Part shown: one piece after another, positions 45,960 to 57,564 of the stretch
Numbering within the stretch: the first letter of the stretch is position 1
How the letters are laid out: every line of letters begins with the position of its first letter
Notes under the pieces: generated by a model
Told to the model about the DNA's origin: nothing
The model's input: only the letters and a program-made list of their open reading frames with translations
Databases searched by the model: none
From: Chloranthus sessilifolius
Lineage: Eukaryota > Streptophyta > Magnoliopsida > Chloranthales > Chloranthaceae
DNA length: 64,000 nucleotides
Direction of reading: 5' to 3'
NCBI GenBank assembly: GCA_021018995.1
Contig: CM037586.1
Span: 151,446,060 to 151,510,059, forward strand
Translations under genes and position numbers: made by a program

Positions 45960-46190
45960 TCTCGAATTTGTGTGCTCACCAGGCTTTTACCATGATGGTC
46001 GACTGAGCTCCGCCAACGTTCTCGGGCTCCTCCTTGGCCTTTTGGGGTTATTTCAATTTACCTTTCTCTTTGGTGGCGGGTTTCAATGCCTTGCTAGGCG
46101 GAGATTAAAAGCCATGACTATGATCAAACGACGAGCACGAAGAAGACAAAGAAGATGCATTAGGGTTTCACGCAAATGAAGATGCACGAA
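45960..46190. other. Possible exon scrap near CACTA right end
   Basis: On the minus strand a stretch encoding PSKALKPATKEKGKLK (one stop follows) and KAKEEPENVGGAQSTIMVKAW meets GTGAGC, a donor-like sequence. GC content is raised. It could be the first exon of a captured gene; I do not recognise the family. Confidence 0.3.
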
Positions 46191-46204
46191 AAAGAAAACT
46201 CAAA

Positions 46205-46410
46205 CGAAGAGAGGGTTTCTGGTGGGAAGAAGAATAGGGAACGAAGAAGAAGACGATCAGGAGAAGAGAAGGTTTCTAGTGCGAAGAAGAATAGAGAACG
46301 AAGAAGAAGATGATCAAGCAAAGAGAAGGTTTCTAGTGTGAAGAAGAATAGAGAACGAAGAAGAAGACGATCAGACGAAAGGGTTTCTGGTGGGAAGAAG
46401 AAAGGGTTCC
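46205..46410. repeat. 64-bp tandem repeat near CACTA right end
   Basis: Three units of GGTTTCTRGTGYGAAGAAGA plus ATAGRGAACGAAGAAGAAGA and CGATCA, at about 46214, 46268 and 46328, plus a partial fourth. The inverted theme (CAGAAACCCTAGCAAC, CTTCTTCTTCG) occurs at the left end of the neighbouring CACTA at 47327-47440. Confidence 0.85.
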
Positions 46411-46623
46411 CGCGCCTATGTTTAGAAATTGATATTTGTATCATTTAGAAACCAAGGTCAAATGTTCGATCCCACTTCCATGCAAAAATCCCATTTAACT
46501 GGGCCGCTGTATTGGATACACATTAGGTTTGTGTCATTGTATTAGTTAATATATTTACAACGGCCAAAAATCGTTTTTATGTTTAAGCAATTGATGTTGT
46601 TTATTCTTCATTCTCATGTAGTT

Positions 46624-46833
46624 TATATTCACATAAGTTATTTAAGTATAAATTTTAAGTCACTAAATCAGTATGCATGCATCTAAAAACTTTGAGAATA
46701 AAGTTTGTTCCGTTAATTCTGCATATGTTCTGTAAAAGTTATGCATTTGATATCTAATCATTATGTCTACATTCTCTGATTTAAACATCTGTCTTGACTT
46801 ATGTTCTACAAACCATGCTTTATATTTTAGGTA
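46624..46833. other. 210-bp interval between two CACTA ends
   Basis: No gene. If the CACTA element at 38239-46623 is removed with one TAT, this joins the unassigned sequence ending at 38238. Confidence 0.5.
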
Positions 46834-47326
46834 CACTATGTGAAAACAAACAAAAAACAACGCCACTTACTTTTAAAATACCACAGACATTGGCCGTTGT
46901 AGAAGCAATTCATGTATACAATGGCCCATATCCGTGGTTAAACCAATACAACGGTCCACTTAAGTGTACTATTTGTAAGTTAGTTGAGTTCGAACCCGTG
47001 ACCTTGATCTCTAAGATAATTATGGCGCCCAAGTTAAACCAATACAACGGCGTACTTAAAATAAATCCCGCGCAGAGACCCTTAATTCCTCTTCTTAAAT
47101 CAATAACAATGGCCCGCTTAAAATTATTCCCGCGGATAGCTCTTCTATCATGTATTGCTGGCTCTTCTTTGCCCAACCTTCCTCTTCTTTGCCCAAATCA
47201 ATCACTTTCTTGCGTAAACCCTAGCAGCAGCTTCTCGATGGGGATGTCATCCACAAGTTGCCGATCCCTTAAGTTTTGAATATCAGCAATACACAATAGA
47301 AGATTAGAGCACAAATATCCAGCAGA

Positions 47327-47440
47327 GGCCCTTCTTCTTCATCTTCTTTTCCCAGCAGAAACCTAGCAGTAGAAGCCCTTCTTCTTCTTCGCCTTCTTTT
47401 TCCCGCAGAAACCCTAGCAACAGAAGCCCTTCTTCTTCGT
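47327..47440 (+). repeat. Short tandem repeat CTTCTTCTTCG / CAGAAACCCTAGCA
   Basis: Two and a half units of about 55-60 bp: GAAGCCCTTCTTCTTC followed by CCGCAGAAACCCTAGCA. It is the inverse theme of the 46205-46410 repeat, suggesting that both lie in equivalent subterminal regions of related CACTA elements. Confidence 0.75.
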
Positions 47441-47794
47441 TGCCCTATTCTCTGTTCGCCCAAATACTTAGACATCGGAGGAGTGTCTCACAGATCATTT
47501 GATACGCATCGCGGATCATCGAATTGGTGGATCTCTGGTATTCAACATATATTTTCTATCTCTCAGATCATTCACCATTGAATTATAAATGACCATTTTT
47601 TATGGTGTCGATTGAACCTGGCCTGTTAAGCTCATCCACTTGTTTGTGATAATTAGTGGATCATCAATGTTGACTGTATGATCATGGATTGTGCAACAGA
47701 AATCATGCAAGTCTTTTTACTTCATTCTTTAATGAATGGATGTTTTACTTGATTCTTTAATGATTCATTGCCATTTCTATATGTGATATGTATT

Positions 47795-47966
47795 TTATTT
47801 ATTTATTTATTTATTTTAATAATCTGGGTATCCGGGCATCTTAGTGCACCCACCTAATCACAGTGGCACATGCCAGGTAAGCACGATATAAATCCCTAGG
47901 GTAGCCTAAGGGGGGACAGGATTCAAACTCAAGTCTAGCCATCACGCCTAACCTCTTGAGGTTATT
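47795..47966 (-). mobile_element. tRNA-derived SINE with 14-bp target duplication
   Basis: Minus strand from 47966: A-box-like TTAGGCGTGATGG, then B-box-like GAGTTTGAATCCTG, a body of about 100 bp ending GATACCCAGATT, and a 3' tail of (TAAA)n. Perfect flanking duplication ATGTGATATGTATT at 47781-47794 and 47967-47980. SINEs are copied by LINE enzymes from a pol III transcript. 172 bp, no coding capacity. Box assignments are by eye; the tail and duplication are clear. Confidence 0.85.
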
Positions 47967-47980
47967 ATGTGATATGTATT

Positions 47981-48779
47981 GATAACTAGGTTTTGAATTT
48001 CGATCCCTAAAGGCAATGATCCTACTCAATTATTGATACGATACCAATTAACCTTATGAGATGTGGCTAATCTTCCCATTGAATGTATTGTGTGTTTCAA
48101 TCTCTCCCAAAGGTAGGATTGTGATGAAATGGGTAGTTCATCTTTAGAATATTTTTATTATTTTTATTATTTTTTATTTTGAGATTATAATGTTAAATGT
48201 GATGTTAATCCTTCTTTCAATTTTTATTCCTGTTTCATTGCACTCTCACAGGCCCATTTCACTCCTGTGTTTCTAGACCTTTGATCTTACATTTCATATA
48301 GAAAACTCCCTTGAATTGACTAATTCCAGCAATGAGGACAATAAATCCTTTTGCACTGCTTGAGAAAGATAGAACTACTTGAGTCTTAAGAATCACACTA
48401 ACAAGCAATATTAAATCTTACTTCCCCAAACTCTAAATTCAAAAGACTTTCTCAACTCTCTTTATGCCCTTTTTTAATAAACCCACTGCCTGCCGCAAAA
48501 GGTCGTTCGGTTTCGAATCTTCTGAGATTGAACAACGAAGGATCGGCTTTGCCATTTGCCACTACCCAACTGCACAATGAAATGATGCTCTCACGTATAA
48601 TGATGTTTTCACTGAAAGTACCCCCACAACATCTGATGTTGTTCCACGAGAGCCTAATGTTCCAAATGATTGAAATGAGAAGATGGGTTCATAATAAAAT
48701 TTTCAACCCACTGAATTGGATGGATTCCCAGGTGATTAGCAGATTTGTAACATCTTGAATTCAAGAAAAGACTCCAAAA
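47981..48779. other. Unassigned DNA right of the SINE
   Basis: No supportable gene. A 76-codon plus frame at 48528 has no recognised features. Confidence 0.3.
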
Positions 48780-48990
48780 ACACTTTCCCCAAATAGGCCA
48801 AAATTTGGTGCAGTGAGGAATCGATGGGCATCATCTTCGTTCTCAATATTGCAAGATAAACATTTTTTTATCAATGTTTATTCCCCTCCTAAGGAGATCG
48901 GAGATGTCATGATTTTATTCCAGAGAAGGGACCAAGAAATTTGAGATCCCATATAAAGCTCCAAGAGGACTTCTCATAATTGGAAGTTAT
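48780..48990 (-). mobile_element. Possible LINE zf-RVT scrap
   Basis: Minus strand DISDLLRRGINIDKK then, after a frame change, SCNIENEDDAHRFLTAPNF, reminiscent of the zinc-binding C-terminal segment of plant LINE RT (RGI..C..C...E...HLF). Short and damaged; weak call. Confidence 0.35.
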
Positions 48991-50711
48991 AGCTTGGAAG
49001 GTGGATTTGACCAAAAATCTATTGTTTTTACGTCCATAGGTGAGTATCTTCCTGGTTAATTCTTATGCAAGAGTTTTCAAGAGTGGCCGATAACGCAATG
49101 AACGCATCTATCTCGGCATTGATGAGTCATCTCTTGAATTTGATGATCAATTGGTTTGATCCGTCGGATCTGTAAATGTCAGAAATTTTAGCTCTAGGAT
49201 TTTCAGTGTTAGAAAAGAAGTTAGAGAAGTTTTTGCTCAATCAAGAGTTCCCCACTTACCAGACCAAACGTGAATGTGATCAATATTACTTACCTTGAAG
49301 GAGATATTCTCAATGTAATCATCTGTCATAGAAAGAATTCTTTCCCACCAGCCCAAGGAATCAACATATTTATTGGGTATTATCTCTTTCTACTAGTCAT
49401 GGTAATAATCAAACAACCTTATTGCTCGAAAAAAGATGAAGAATTTCTTGACAAGCAATGATCAATATCCAATTCCAGCAAACCTAACAAAGCCTTAAGT
49501 CCTTGTTAAGGTGTTTCCTGGCTTTTCCCAGAAAAGCTCAGAATTCAAACGATTTACGCCGGACTCATATTCCTGACTTTTCCCCAGCTGTGTTCTAAAG
49601 CTCCTGGCTTTTCCCAGAAAAGCTAACCTCTCTATAGTTATCAAGTTCATCTCAAAAAAGCCCAGAATCTTTCTTTTGGTGAGTCATAACTGTGGTAACT
49701 AATATTTAAAAGGCACTTTCTGTCATTGACTGACAGTAAATTAGCAATCTCTGAGTCACCAGGTGGAATTAGACTGTGGATTGGATAGTCTTCTTTCAGT
49801 TTACTTCAAGTCCATTTTTTTTTGAGTTTTTTTCATTCAGGATGGCCTTAGGGATTGGAGTTCTTTATGTGAGGGGTAGTTTTTTGAGTTTTTTTGGGGA
49901 GCTCTGGGTGACATGGAGCTGTTGCAATTCTCCTCTGTGTTCATCTAGCCTTATTTGAATTAGCCACCATAATCCACATAGAAAATAGCTTAAAAGGGGA
50001 AAAAAGCAAGACTACTCAACCATATGGCATAGTCTTTAAGACACCCTTTTCTTCACCCTTTTCTTCAACAGCATGAAATTATACAAGGAAGACCCAAAAA
50101 TTGGACTTTTTAACAAAAATTCAAGGGGAAAATAGCTCTTGATATCAATGCTATACCCAATTTGGGTTAATGGGTAAATGGAAAAATTGCACAAAATAAA
50201 AATTCAGAGTGGCAGAAGGACAGATTTGTCAGATAGAGATAACAAAGAGATGCCAATAGACCATAAAGTGCCAAGGACACTGCAAGAGTACACTCTAAAA
50301 AGCTCACAAAACAAAGAAGTAGAGTTCCAGGGTGGCCACTCCACAGCAGAAATTGGGGATTTCTGGAAAGTCAGATGAGACTACACAAATTCAACTGAAG
50401 ATGAATTATGGCTATGGGCTATGAGATGAAAGAGACCACAAAAGATAAGACAAAAGAAAGAACCAGATGTCTGGATTCCTGAAATGGGTAGCTTAACTGA
50501 AACACCTTAATAGCTCCTGGTTTCATAACATAAGCCCACAAAAATTAGCCTTTCAAAACAAAAGGTTCACTTGGTTTTAATTCTAACACCCTTTTCACCA
50601 CTGATTAAAATTCAAATAGTAAGACTTCCTTCTTGATATTTTAATTTCTTTCAACCTTTAAAGTTAAATGTAAACAGTCAAACCTCCTACTTCTTGACAC
50701 TTGACTTTTAC
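48991..50711. other. Unassigned DNA
   Basis: No gene supported. A phrase CTGGCTTTTCCCAGAAAAGC is present twice (49509 and 49603) and is itself self-complementary; otherwise AT-rich unique sequence. Confidence 0.3.
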
Positions 50712-50835
50712 CAAGGTATCAGTATCAGTCCATCATGGAATGATACTCCATGATACGTATTCGTATCAATTTGGATATGGTATCGCCGATCTCATATCGG
50801 TGCATTTTTTATTTTATTTTTTATTATTTTTAATA

Positions 50836-50879
<44 letters not shown>

Positions 50880-50935
50880 CGCTCAATACCGAGATAGTAT
50901 CGGCCGACAGTGACTGGGTCTGATACCGATACATT
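50712..50935. mobile_element. MITE-like inverted-repeat element with (AT)n core
   Basis: The left end AAGGTATCAGTATCAGTCC and inverted right end AATGTATCGGTATCAGACC match at 16 of 19 positions. The 224-bp body has an (AT)n run at 50840-50878. No clear target duplication was found, so the superfamily is undetermined. Confidence 0.5.
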
Positions 50936-51018
50936 TGAGTCCAATCCACCAACAAATATCTGCAACCAGCAACATCACAGGTCATATGCATGTCACCAAA
51001 AAAATATGTTTCGATATG

Positions 51019-52581
51019 TGATCGATTTTAAGTGTAACCCTTGCAAGTGCACAAGATCTATTGCAGTATGGCAAGAACAAGGGTGTCGAATCCACAGGGA
51101 AATCTAAATTTTTAATTAATTATTTCAGGGATTTAAAAACATCCCCAAGGAAGTACCAAAGGGCAGATTCAATTTTACCAAAATTTATCACACTTTTCCT
51201 AAATGCAGAAAAATAAATTAATCTAAACAACTAATTACTGATGAATCTAAAATAATAATTAAATGAGATCAAGGAATATGTTACCCCAGATTTGTACCCC
51301 TTTTCTACCATTAAAACCCACAGTTTCATTAAAGCATCATTCACACCATCATTCAACTATAGAGATGATTCGTAATAAAATATGATCATCAATCCGGCAT
51401 ACCCTATCTAAAAACTATGACTCAGCCTATCATTGCGGTATGAGTCATGTAAGAAGCATAGCGTATCTCATGATGTTTAGATCACAAGTAAACACATAAT
51501 CGCTCTGCAACCTTGATCAGTCTGCAGGTTCAGATCTAGCGATTATAGCCGTTGATACGCGCAATCAACGGTCATAACAAGCATTCAATATATTTTCAAT
51601 AACATAAACTTTTAGTAAAATGATTCCATGATGACAATAAATCGACTATGATATTAATCATAAATAAGGGTACTTATATGGGGATCGCATATTCCCCGAT
51701 CAACTGATTTAGCCGCTCATCTTTGGTGTATGATCTCCTTGTTCATTCAAAGTCATTCCTCTTTTTATTTCTTCCAAAGATCTTTGTTTATAATGCCTTT
51801 TCCTAAATACAATCTATGCTTTCATGAACATAAAGGAAAAATAATGCAAATCCTAGGTACAATCTACCCAGATGGAACCCTAGAAGAAGGAGAAAGAAGA
51901 ACTCTTGAAAAGATGCCAAGAGGAGTCTAAAACCAAAAGTAATAATAATGAATAATAATCTTCTAAAAAATTCTTTCCAAAAACTCTAAAAAAAGAAAAG
52001 CCAAAACTAACTCTCTAATTATCTATCTCTAATTTTTCTCTTTAATTCCTATCTCTAATTCCCCTTTCTAATTCCTATCTCTCATTCTTATCTCTCATTC
52101 CTCCTTTCCGAAGTGTTTGATCCACTTTAAATAGAGCCGAAGTTTCCCAACCACAGAGGTGTTCCAACTCGAAAATTTAGGGTCGATGCATCGATCTCCC
52201 AGATTTTCGTAAATTCCCGCCGAACTTTGCATCAGATACTGCTTTGGTATATTAGCCATAACTCTCTGTCCCGAACTCGGATTGAGGCGATTCGTGATCC
52301 GTTGGAAAGCTGACAGAAAGATCTACAACTGTTGTGTTTTAACAATTTCATAATTCGGCTGTATTGGATGTCCAAATTAAGCTACAAGTCGCACCAAGTT
52401 CTCGATGACCCAAAGTTGCAGTGTTTTGACATTATTTTCAGAATTCTTGGGTTGTTTTCTGCACTTGGCTTGTATTTACCTGAAACACTTCAAATCTAAT
52501 AATTCTTATCAGATAGCCTTCATCGGATAGCTAAATATAGGTATCTAAGGGTGAAATATCATCATATTTCACTACTCATCA
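51019..52581 (-). repeat. 3' LTR of element C (1563 bp)
   Basis: Minus strand starts TGATGAGTAGTGAAATATGA at 52581 and ends TTAAAATCGATCA at 51019. Most differences from the 5' LTR are transitions. Confidence 0.95.
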
Positions 52582-52594
52582 CACCCCCAAACTT
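52582..52594 (-). promoter_or_regulatory. Polypurine tract of element C
   Basis: Minus strand AAGTTTGGGGGTG directly before the 3' LTR start. Identical in design to that of element A. Confidence 0.9.
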
Positions 52595-54679
52595 ACACTT
52601 TGCTAGTCCTCGAGCAAAGCAAACTAAAGAAAATAAATGCCACTTTCGTAGGGAACACGATTACACTTAGCGTGTGCAACAAGCCTTTAAACCCCTAGGT
52701 GATCCCTAGTGGAGGAGTTGTGTCTCCTGAGGATTTATAGTAAAGTTACCCACAAACTTCAATACATTTTTTTAAACCATCGATAAAATTGAGTTTTCAA
52801 AATATTATTTTGATAACATATATACCATTCAAAACTCAAAATCATTACTCAATTCAACATGCGAATTCTTAATTTTAAATAACAATGTTATACTAATCAT
52901 ACTAATATCCATTCAAATTAGTCTAATGCTCAAATCGTTAGATAACTCATCCATTCATGCTTAAACGGGAAGTGTGTGCATAACCAAAGCTAAGATTCAT
53001 CCATCTCGGAACTAGTCCAAACGGAAAACCGTCGAATTACATTGTCTCGACTCAATCCTCACTTTAGGTATACTCTCGAAATAAAATCACTCCGATGATG
53101 GGTAATCTTTCGCACACATGTGAGAGATCAATACAAAGTAAGCAAAAAGGTCTCACATGATGAATGAAACACGATGCAATCAATGAACAAAAATAAATCT
53201 CATAAGAACAGATACTTGTATATCCTAATCATGTCATATCAAGTGTCATAAGTATAACATATTTACTCTCCACAAGGCAGTTACCAATGCAAGATTAGAT
53301 CATGAAGGTCTTTTGTAGGGTTGTAATGGGGCTCAGGAAAGGGTAACAAAGAATAGGAATTAAGATTCAAAATTTCTGAGAAATCGGAAAAGAAATAAAC
53401 TTCTGATTTTTCTATTTCTCTTATTTTTCTTTTCTAATCTCTCACTATTTTTCTCAACTTTCTTTTTCTTTTGAATTTCCTTTTCTGGAAGCACCTCATA
53501 TTTTTCATTATTTTTCACAATTTTCTTTTTCTTTTTCTCTCCCCTTTTTCTTTTATATTTTTGTCATACACTCTCAGTAAACACCACAACTTAGTAACTC
53601 TCCACTTACTCTCTTTTCGTTCACTCTCATCCCTCGTTCCTAATTTTTCAGAAATAAGAAGGGTAAAGCTGAATTTTCATAAATGGTGAAGGGTTAAAAG
53701 TTAACGTGGCTTATCAAAGAATGTATAAAGGTAAATTTTTCAATAGGCTCAAAGGGGTACTAGAAGGATAAATTTATATGAGGTGGGGCATTTAAACACA
53801 AACGAGCCAAAGATGGCCTTCAATCATGTCCTTAAAAGATGGTAACCTTGCCTATTTGTCTTGAGTAAATATACACTACGTTCTAACACAATAATATGAA
53901 TTTGATATCATGCAAAGTCACAAGCCAAAATAAAGTGTATGAGATTATTCAAAATAATTCGTATTCAAAGAAAACTCCGAGTTTATGTATTCACTCATCA
54001 ATGACGGAAAATTAGCTCTAAAGCTTACCTGATTTAGTCTCCACTAAGAACCTAAGATTCACCGTTCAAAATAGTTCATCGATTTCTGAGTCTTAGCTTG
54101 GTATAAGTGTAAAAATTCTAAGCATGAATATCAAAATTACCCACAAAATATCACATTAAGCTTCATTATCCTAGATACAAGCATTCAAAATCTGACATCG
54201 ATATTCTCAAAATTAAATTCTCATGCATCATCAACTAAAGTTTGAAAACTATCGAAAAATAATTTATGTATGATGGTTCAAAATTTTTTTTTAAATTTTA
54301 AATTTTAAATTTTAAATTTTTTATATAAAAAAAAAAAAAGAAAGTGACGTAAGATAGAGAATCTTTTTTTATATGAAGAAAAATAAGAAAGTGACGCAAG
54401 ATAGAGAATCATACCCCCAAACCTAAAAATGACAATGTCCTCATTGATTGAAATAAGTAGCACACCCCCAAACCTGTTGAAAAGTACCTCAACACAAAGA
54501 TCAGGTGCAGAGAATATGTGCATCAAATTAAAACATGACCAAAAATAGATTGAAGGTAATGCGGCTACACTAATTTGGAAATTAAAAATAACTTAAACTA
54601 AACTAAAAACTAATATTCTAAAACTAAACATACGAAAAGAGAAATCCTAAATCCTAAACTAAACCTGAGTCCAACTCCT
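52595..54679 (-). other. 3' untranslated region of element C
   Basis: About 2.1 kb, no gene and no env-like frame. A short tandem duplication (GTGACGYAAGATAGAGAATC) lies at 54341-54410. Confidence 0.8.
54411..54478 (-). promoter_or_regulatory. Two internal polypurine-like motifs (element C)
   Basis: Minus strand CAACAGGTTTGGGGGTGTG (54461-54478) and TTAGGTTTGGGGGTATG (54411-54426), about 50 bp apart, 200-270 bp after the integrase end. They are near-copies of the true PPT located 1.8 kb further on. Confidence 0.6.
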
Positions 54680-56064
54680 TTAATCTGGGTCACTGAGGTG
54701 CATCGCTTCAATTCCGAACTGGGTCATCGGCTCAAACATTGGTTTAAGGAGTTGCCCATTGACTTTGAAGACTTGATTGTCCTTGAGACTGCGGATCTCA
54801 ATCGCACCATGCACACTAATGGAAACAACCTGAAACAGGCCTTCCCATCTAGATTTCAGTTTTCCCGGGTGGAGCTTAAGTCTGGAGTTGAACAGCCAAA
54901 CCTTTTGTCCAATGTGGAACTCTTTCCGAGAAATGGACTCATCATGCAGCTTTTTATACCTTTCTTTGTACATCTTTGAGTTTTCATACGCATCATAGCG
55001 TAGCTCTTCCAATTCACTTAGTTGTAGCCTTCGATTTGATCCTGCTGCTTACATATCGAAATTTAATCTTTTGATGGCCCAAAATGCTTTATGCTCCAAT
55101 TCAACAGGAAGATGGCATGCTTTCCCATAGACAATTCTGAACGGAGACATTCCAATTGGTGTCTTGAAGGCGGTACGATAGGCCCACAGAGCATCAGAGA
55201 GCCGGTTTGACCAGTCTCTTCTATCCGATCGTACCGTCTTTTCTAAAATTCATTTAATCTCTCGGTTTGACACTTCCACCTGACCACTAGTTTGCGGGTG
55301 ATACGGCGTTGCAACCTTGTGGGTGACGCCGTATTTCTTCATTAAAGTAGCAAAATGGCGGTTGCAGAAGTGCGAACCGCCATCACTAATGATCGCACGT
55401 GGAAACCCGAATCTATTAAAGACATTTTCCTTCAGAAATTTGACTACCACTTTGTGGTCATTTGAACAGGTTGCCACAGCTTCAATCCATTTGAAAACGT
55501 AGTCAACAGCTACGAGAATGTATGAATACCCAAAAGATGGGGGAAAAGGACCCATGAAGTCAATCCCCCAAACATAAAAAATTTCAACAATCAAAATCGG
55601 GTTAAGGGGCATCATATTCCGTTTTGAAATATTTCCAAGCTGCTGACATCTTTGGCATTCTTTGTAAAATTGAGCAGCGTCACGAAAGATGGAGGGCCAG
55701 TAGAATCCGCTTTGAAGAATTTTCATGCGTCTTACATCCTCCAAAATGGCCTCCACAGGCTCCAGCATGGCAGAAATCGAGAACGCTTAGTTGCTCTTCT
55801 GCTGGTACACATCTCCTGATGATTTGATCTAAACAGATCTTGAACAAATGTGGTTCATCCCAAAAATAGTATTTGATCTGGGAGAAAAAGAGGTTCTTAT
55901 CATTCTTTCCCCATTCAGTAGGGATTTTGCTCGTGACCAAATAATTCACGATATTGGCAAACCAAGGAACTTTCGTAGCGGTCGCGTCAATTGCCATTAA
56001 TTTCTCATCTAGAAAAGTGTCCCGGATAGGTTCAGGTGTAACCAATTCTTCAAATAAAATGCGA
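54680..56064 (-). pseudogene. Integrase of element C
   Basis: Zinc module [11 protein letters not shown] and CQRCQQLGN; catalytic core with [13 protein letters not shown] (first Asp), [10 protein letters not shown] (second Asp) and TSGQVEVSN (Glu), the last two 35 residues apart. All three catalytic residues are present. The C-terminal segment 55012-54680 has [20 protein letters not shown] and ends LSDPD. Breaks: a small frameshift at about 55740 and interruption around 55250-55012. Confidence 0.92.
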
Positions 56065-56560
56065 GACAAGTGATCAGCCACAACATTCTCGACTCCCTTT
56101 TTATCCTTGATTTCGAAATTAAACTCTTGAAGTAGCAGAATCCAGCGGATCAATCGTGGTTTGGCATCCTTCTTTGCCAACAAATATTTTAATGCAGAGT
56201 GGTATGAAAAGACCACTATTTTTTATCCAAGCAGATAAGAACGAAATTTATCCAGAGCATACACCACAGCTAATAGTTCTTTCTCAGTGGTGGTGTAGTT
56301 AAGCTGTGCATCGATCAACGTCTTACTGGCATAATAAATTACGTGAGGTAATTTGTTCAGCCTTTGCCCTAAAACAGCTCCGATAGCGTAATCCGATGCA
56401 TCACACATGAGTTCGAATGTGAGAGAATAATCCGGTGGTTGGATTATTGGTGCAGTTGATAAGAGTTCACGCAGCTTCAGAAATGATTTCATGCAATGCT
56501 CATCAAATTCAAAAGGGACATCTTTACCAAGCATGGTACATAAAGGTTTAGCCACCTTAC
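56065..56560 (-). pseudogene. RNase H of element C
   Basis: FELMCDASDYAIGAVLGQ, YYASKTLIDAQLNYTTTEKE, then a stop just after FRSYLLG at about 56223 (TAA where related copies have a serine codon), then LKYLLAKKDAKPRL to ADHLSR. Catalytic Asp and Glu are visible. Confidence 0.88.
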
Positions 56561-57260
56561 TGAAATCCTTAATGAATCGCCTATAAAATCCAGCATGCCC
56601 CAAAAATGATCGAATTTGGCGAACACTCTTTGGTGGGGGCAAATTGGCAATTAGGTCGACTTTGGCCTTATCCACTTCAATTCCTTTCTTGGAAACAATA
56701 TGCCCCAGAACAATTCATTGTTGAACCATGAAATGACTCTTCTCCCAGCTAAGAACAAGTTTAGAATCCACACAATATTGTAAAACTTGTGCGAGGTAAT
56801 TCAAACAAGAACCAAACGTTTTCCCAAAAACCGAGAAGTCGTCCATGAACACCTCGATGAACTTGTCAATCATATCCGAAAATATGGCCAACATACATCG
56901 TTGGAAAGTAGCAGGTGCATTACATAAGCCGAACGGCATCCTTCGATATGCAAAAGTACCGTATGGGCATGTGAATGTCATTTTCTCTTGATCAGGTGGA
57001 AAAACGGGCACTTGATTGTATCCCGAATAACCATCAAGAAAGCAATAAAACTCTTGCCCTGCTAACTTCTCGAGGATTTGATCGATGAACGGAAGGGGAA
57101 AATGATCCTTTCTGGTAGCTGTGTTTAATTTTCTATAATCAATGCAGACACGCCACCCAGTAGTTTCACGAGTAGGCAACAATTCTCCTTTCGCAGTTTC
57201 TTTCACAGTGATTAGGACTTTTTCGGGACAATTTGGGTGGACTAACCCATTCACTATCGA
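56561..57260 (-). pseudogene. Reverse transcriptase of element C
   Basis: 57254-56715 holds WRVCIDYRKLN, DHFPLPFIDQILEKLAG, CFLDGYSGYNQVPVFP, FGLCNAPATFQRCM and the catalytic box VFMDDFSVFG. A stop or frame change near 56715, then FLGHAGFYRRFIKDFSKVA in 56675-56223. The N-terminal lead (57260-57460) is damaged. Confidence 0.92.
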
Positions 57261-57564
57261 AATCGGATAGATGATTCCGACATCGAGTAATTTAATGATT
57301 TCCTTTAAAAGCGATTTCTTGCATGTTGGATTAAGTATCGCCTCTGCGGTTCTCTCGATGGTTTACTCTCATCTTCCGGATGTATTTTGTGCATACATCT
57401 TGATGGGTCAATCCCTTTTAAATCAGCCTAGAGTCCATCCGATAGCACGCTTGTGATCTAGAAGCACTTTCAACGGTCATGCTCTTGTTCTTGAGACAAC
57501 GTGGATGAAATTATCACCGAAACGCGTTCTCGTGGCCCCGAGCGTATTTGAGCGATTCAGGCAA

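Larger units (their letters stand above)
38239..46623 (+). mobile_element. CACTA-type DNA transposon (8.4 kb), internally rearranged
   Basis: The left end reads CACTACGTGAAAATCGATAA; the right end, on the minus strand, reads AACTACATGAGAATGAAGAA. About 20 of the first 30 positions match. Both ends are flanked by the 3-bp duplication TAT (38236-38238 and 46624-46626), the CACTA hallmark length. Subterminal repeats of AACGGYY / CCGTTGT type crowd 38270-38640 and reappear inverted at 46555-46575 (AACGGCCAAAAATCG). No recognisable transposase remains: the inside is a hAT MITE, a host-gene fragment, a LINE and an Athila scrap. The first right-end base is degenerate (A for C), so the boundary is likely rather than certain. 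Confidence 0.65.
46834..51013 (+). mobile_element. Left part of a second CACTA-type transposon
   Basis: Left end CACTATGTGAAAACAAACAA, closely matching the CACTACGTGAAAA terminus at 38239. Subterminal repeats (ACAACGGTCCACTTAA, ACAACGGCGTACTTAA, ACAATGGCCCGCTTAA) lie at 46917-47120. No right terminus with CATAGTG was found before element C (51019) or in 63118-64000, so the right limit is unknown; the end given is where element C interrupts. The flank on the left is GTA. Confidence 0.55.

Noticed and set aside
48528-48758. Coding gene on the plus strand (76 codons)
   Set aside because: No recognisable domain, no upstream or downstream exons, composition like surrounding non-coding DNA.
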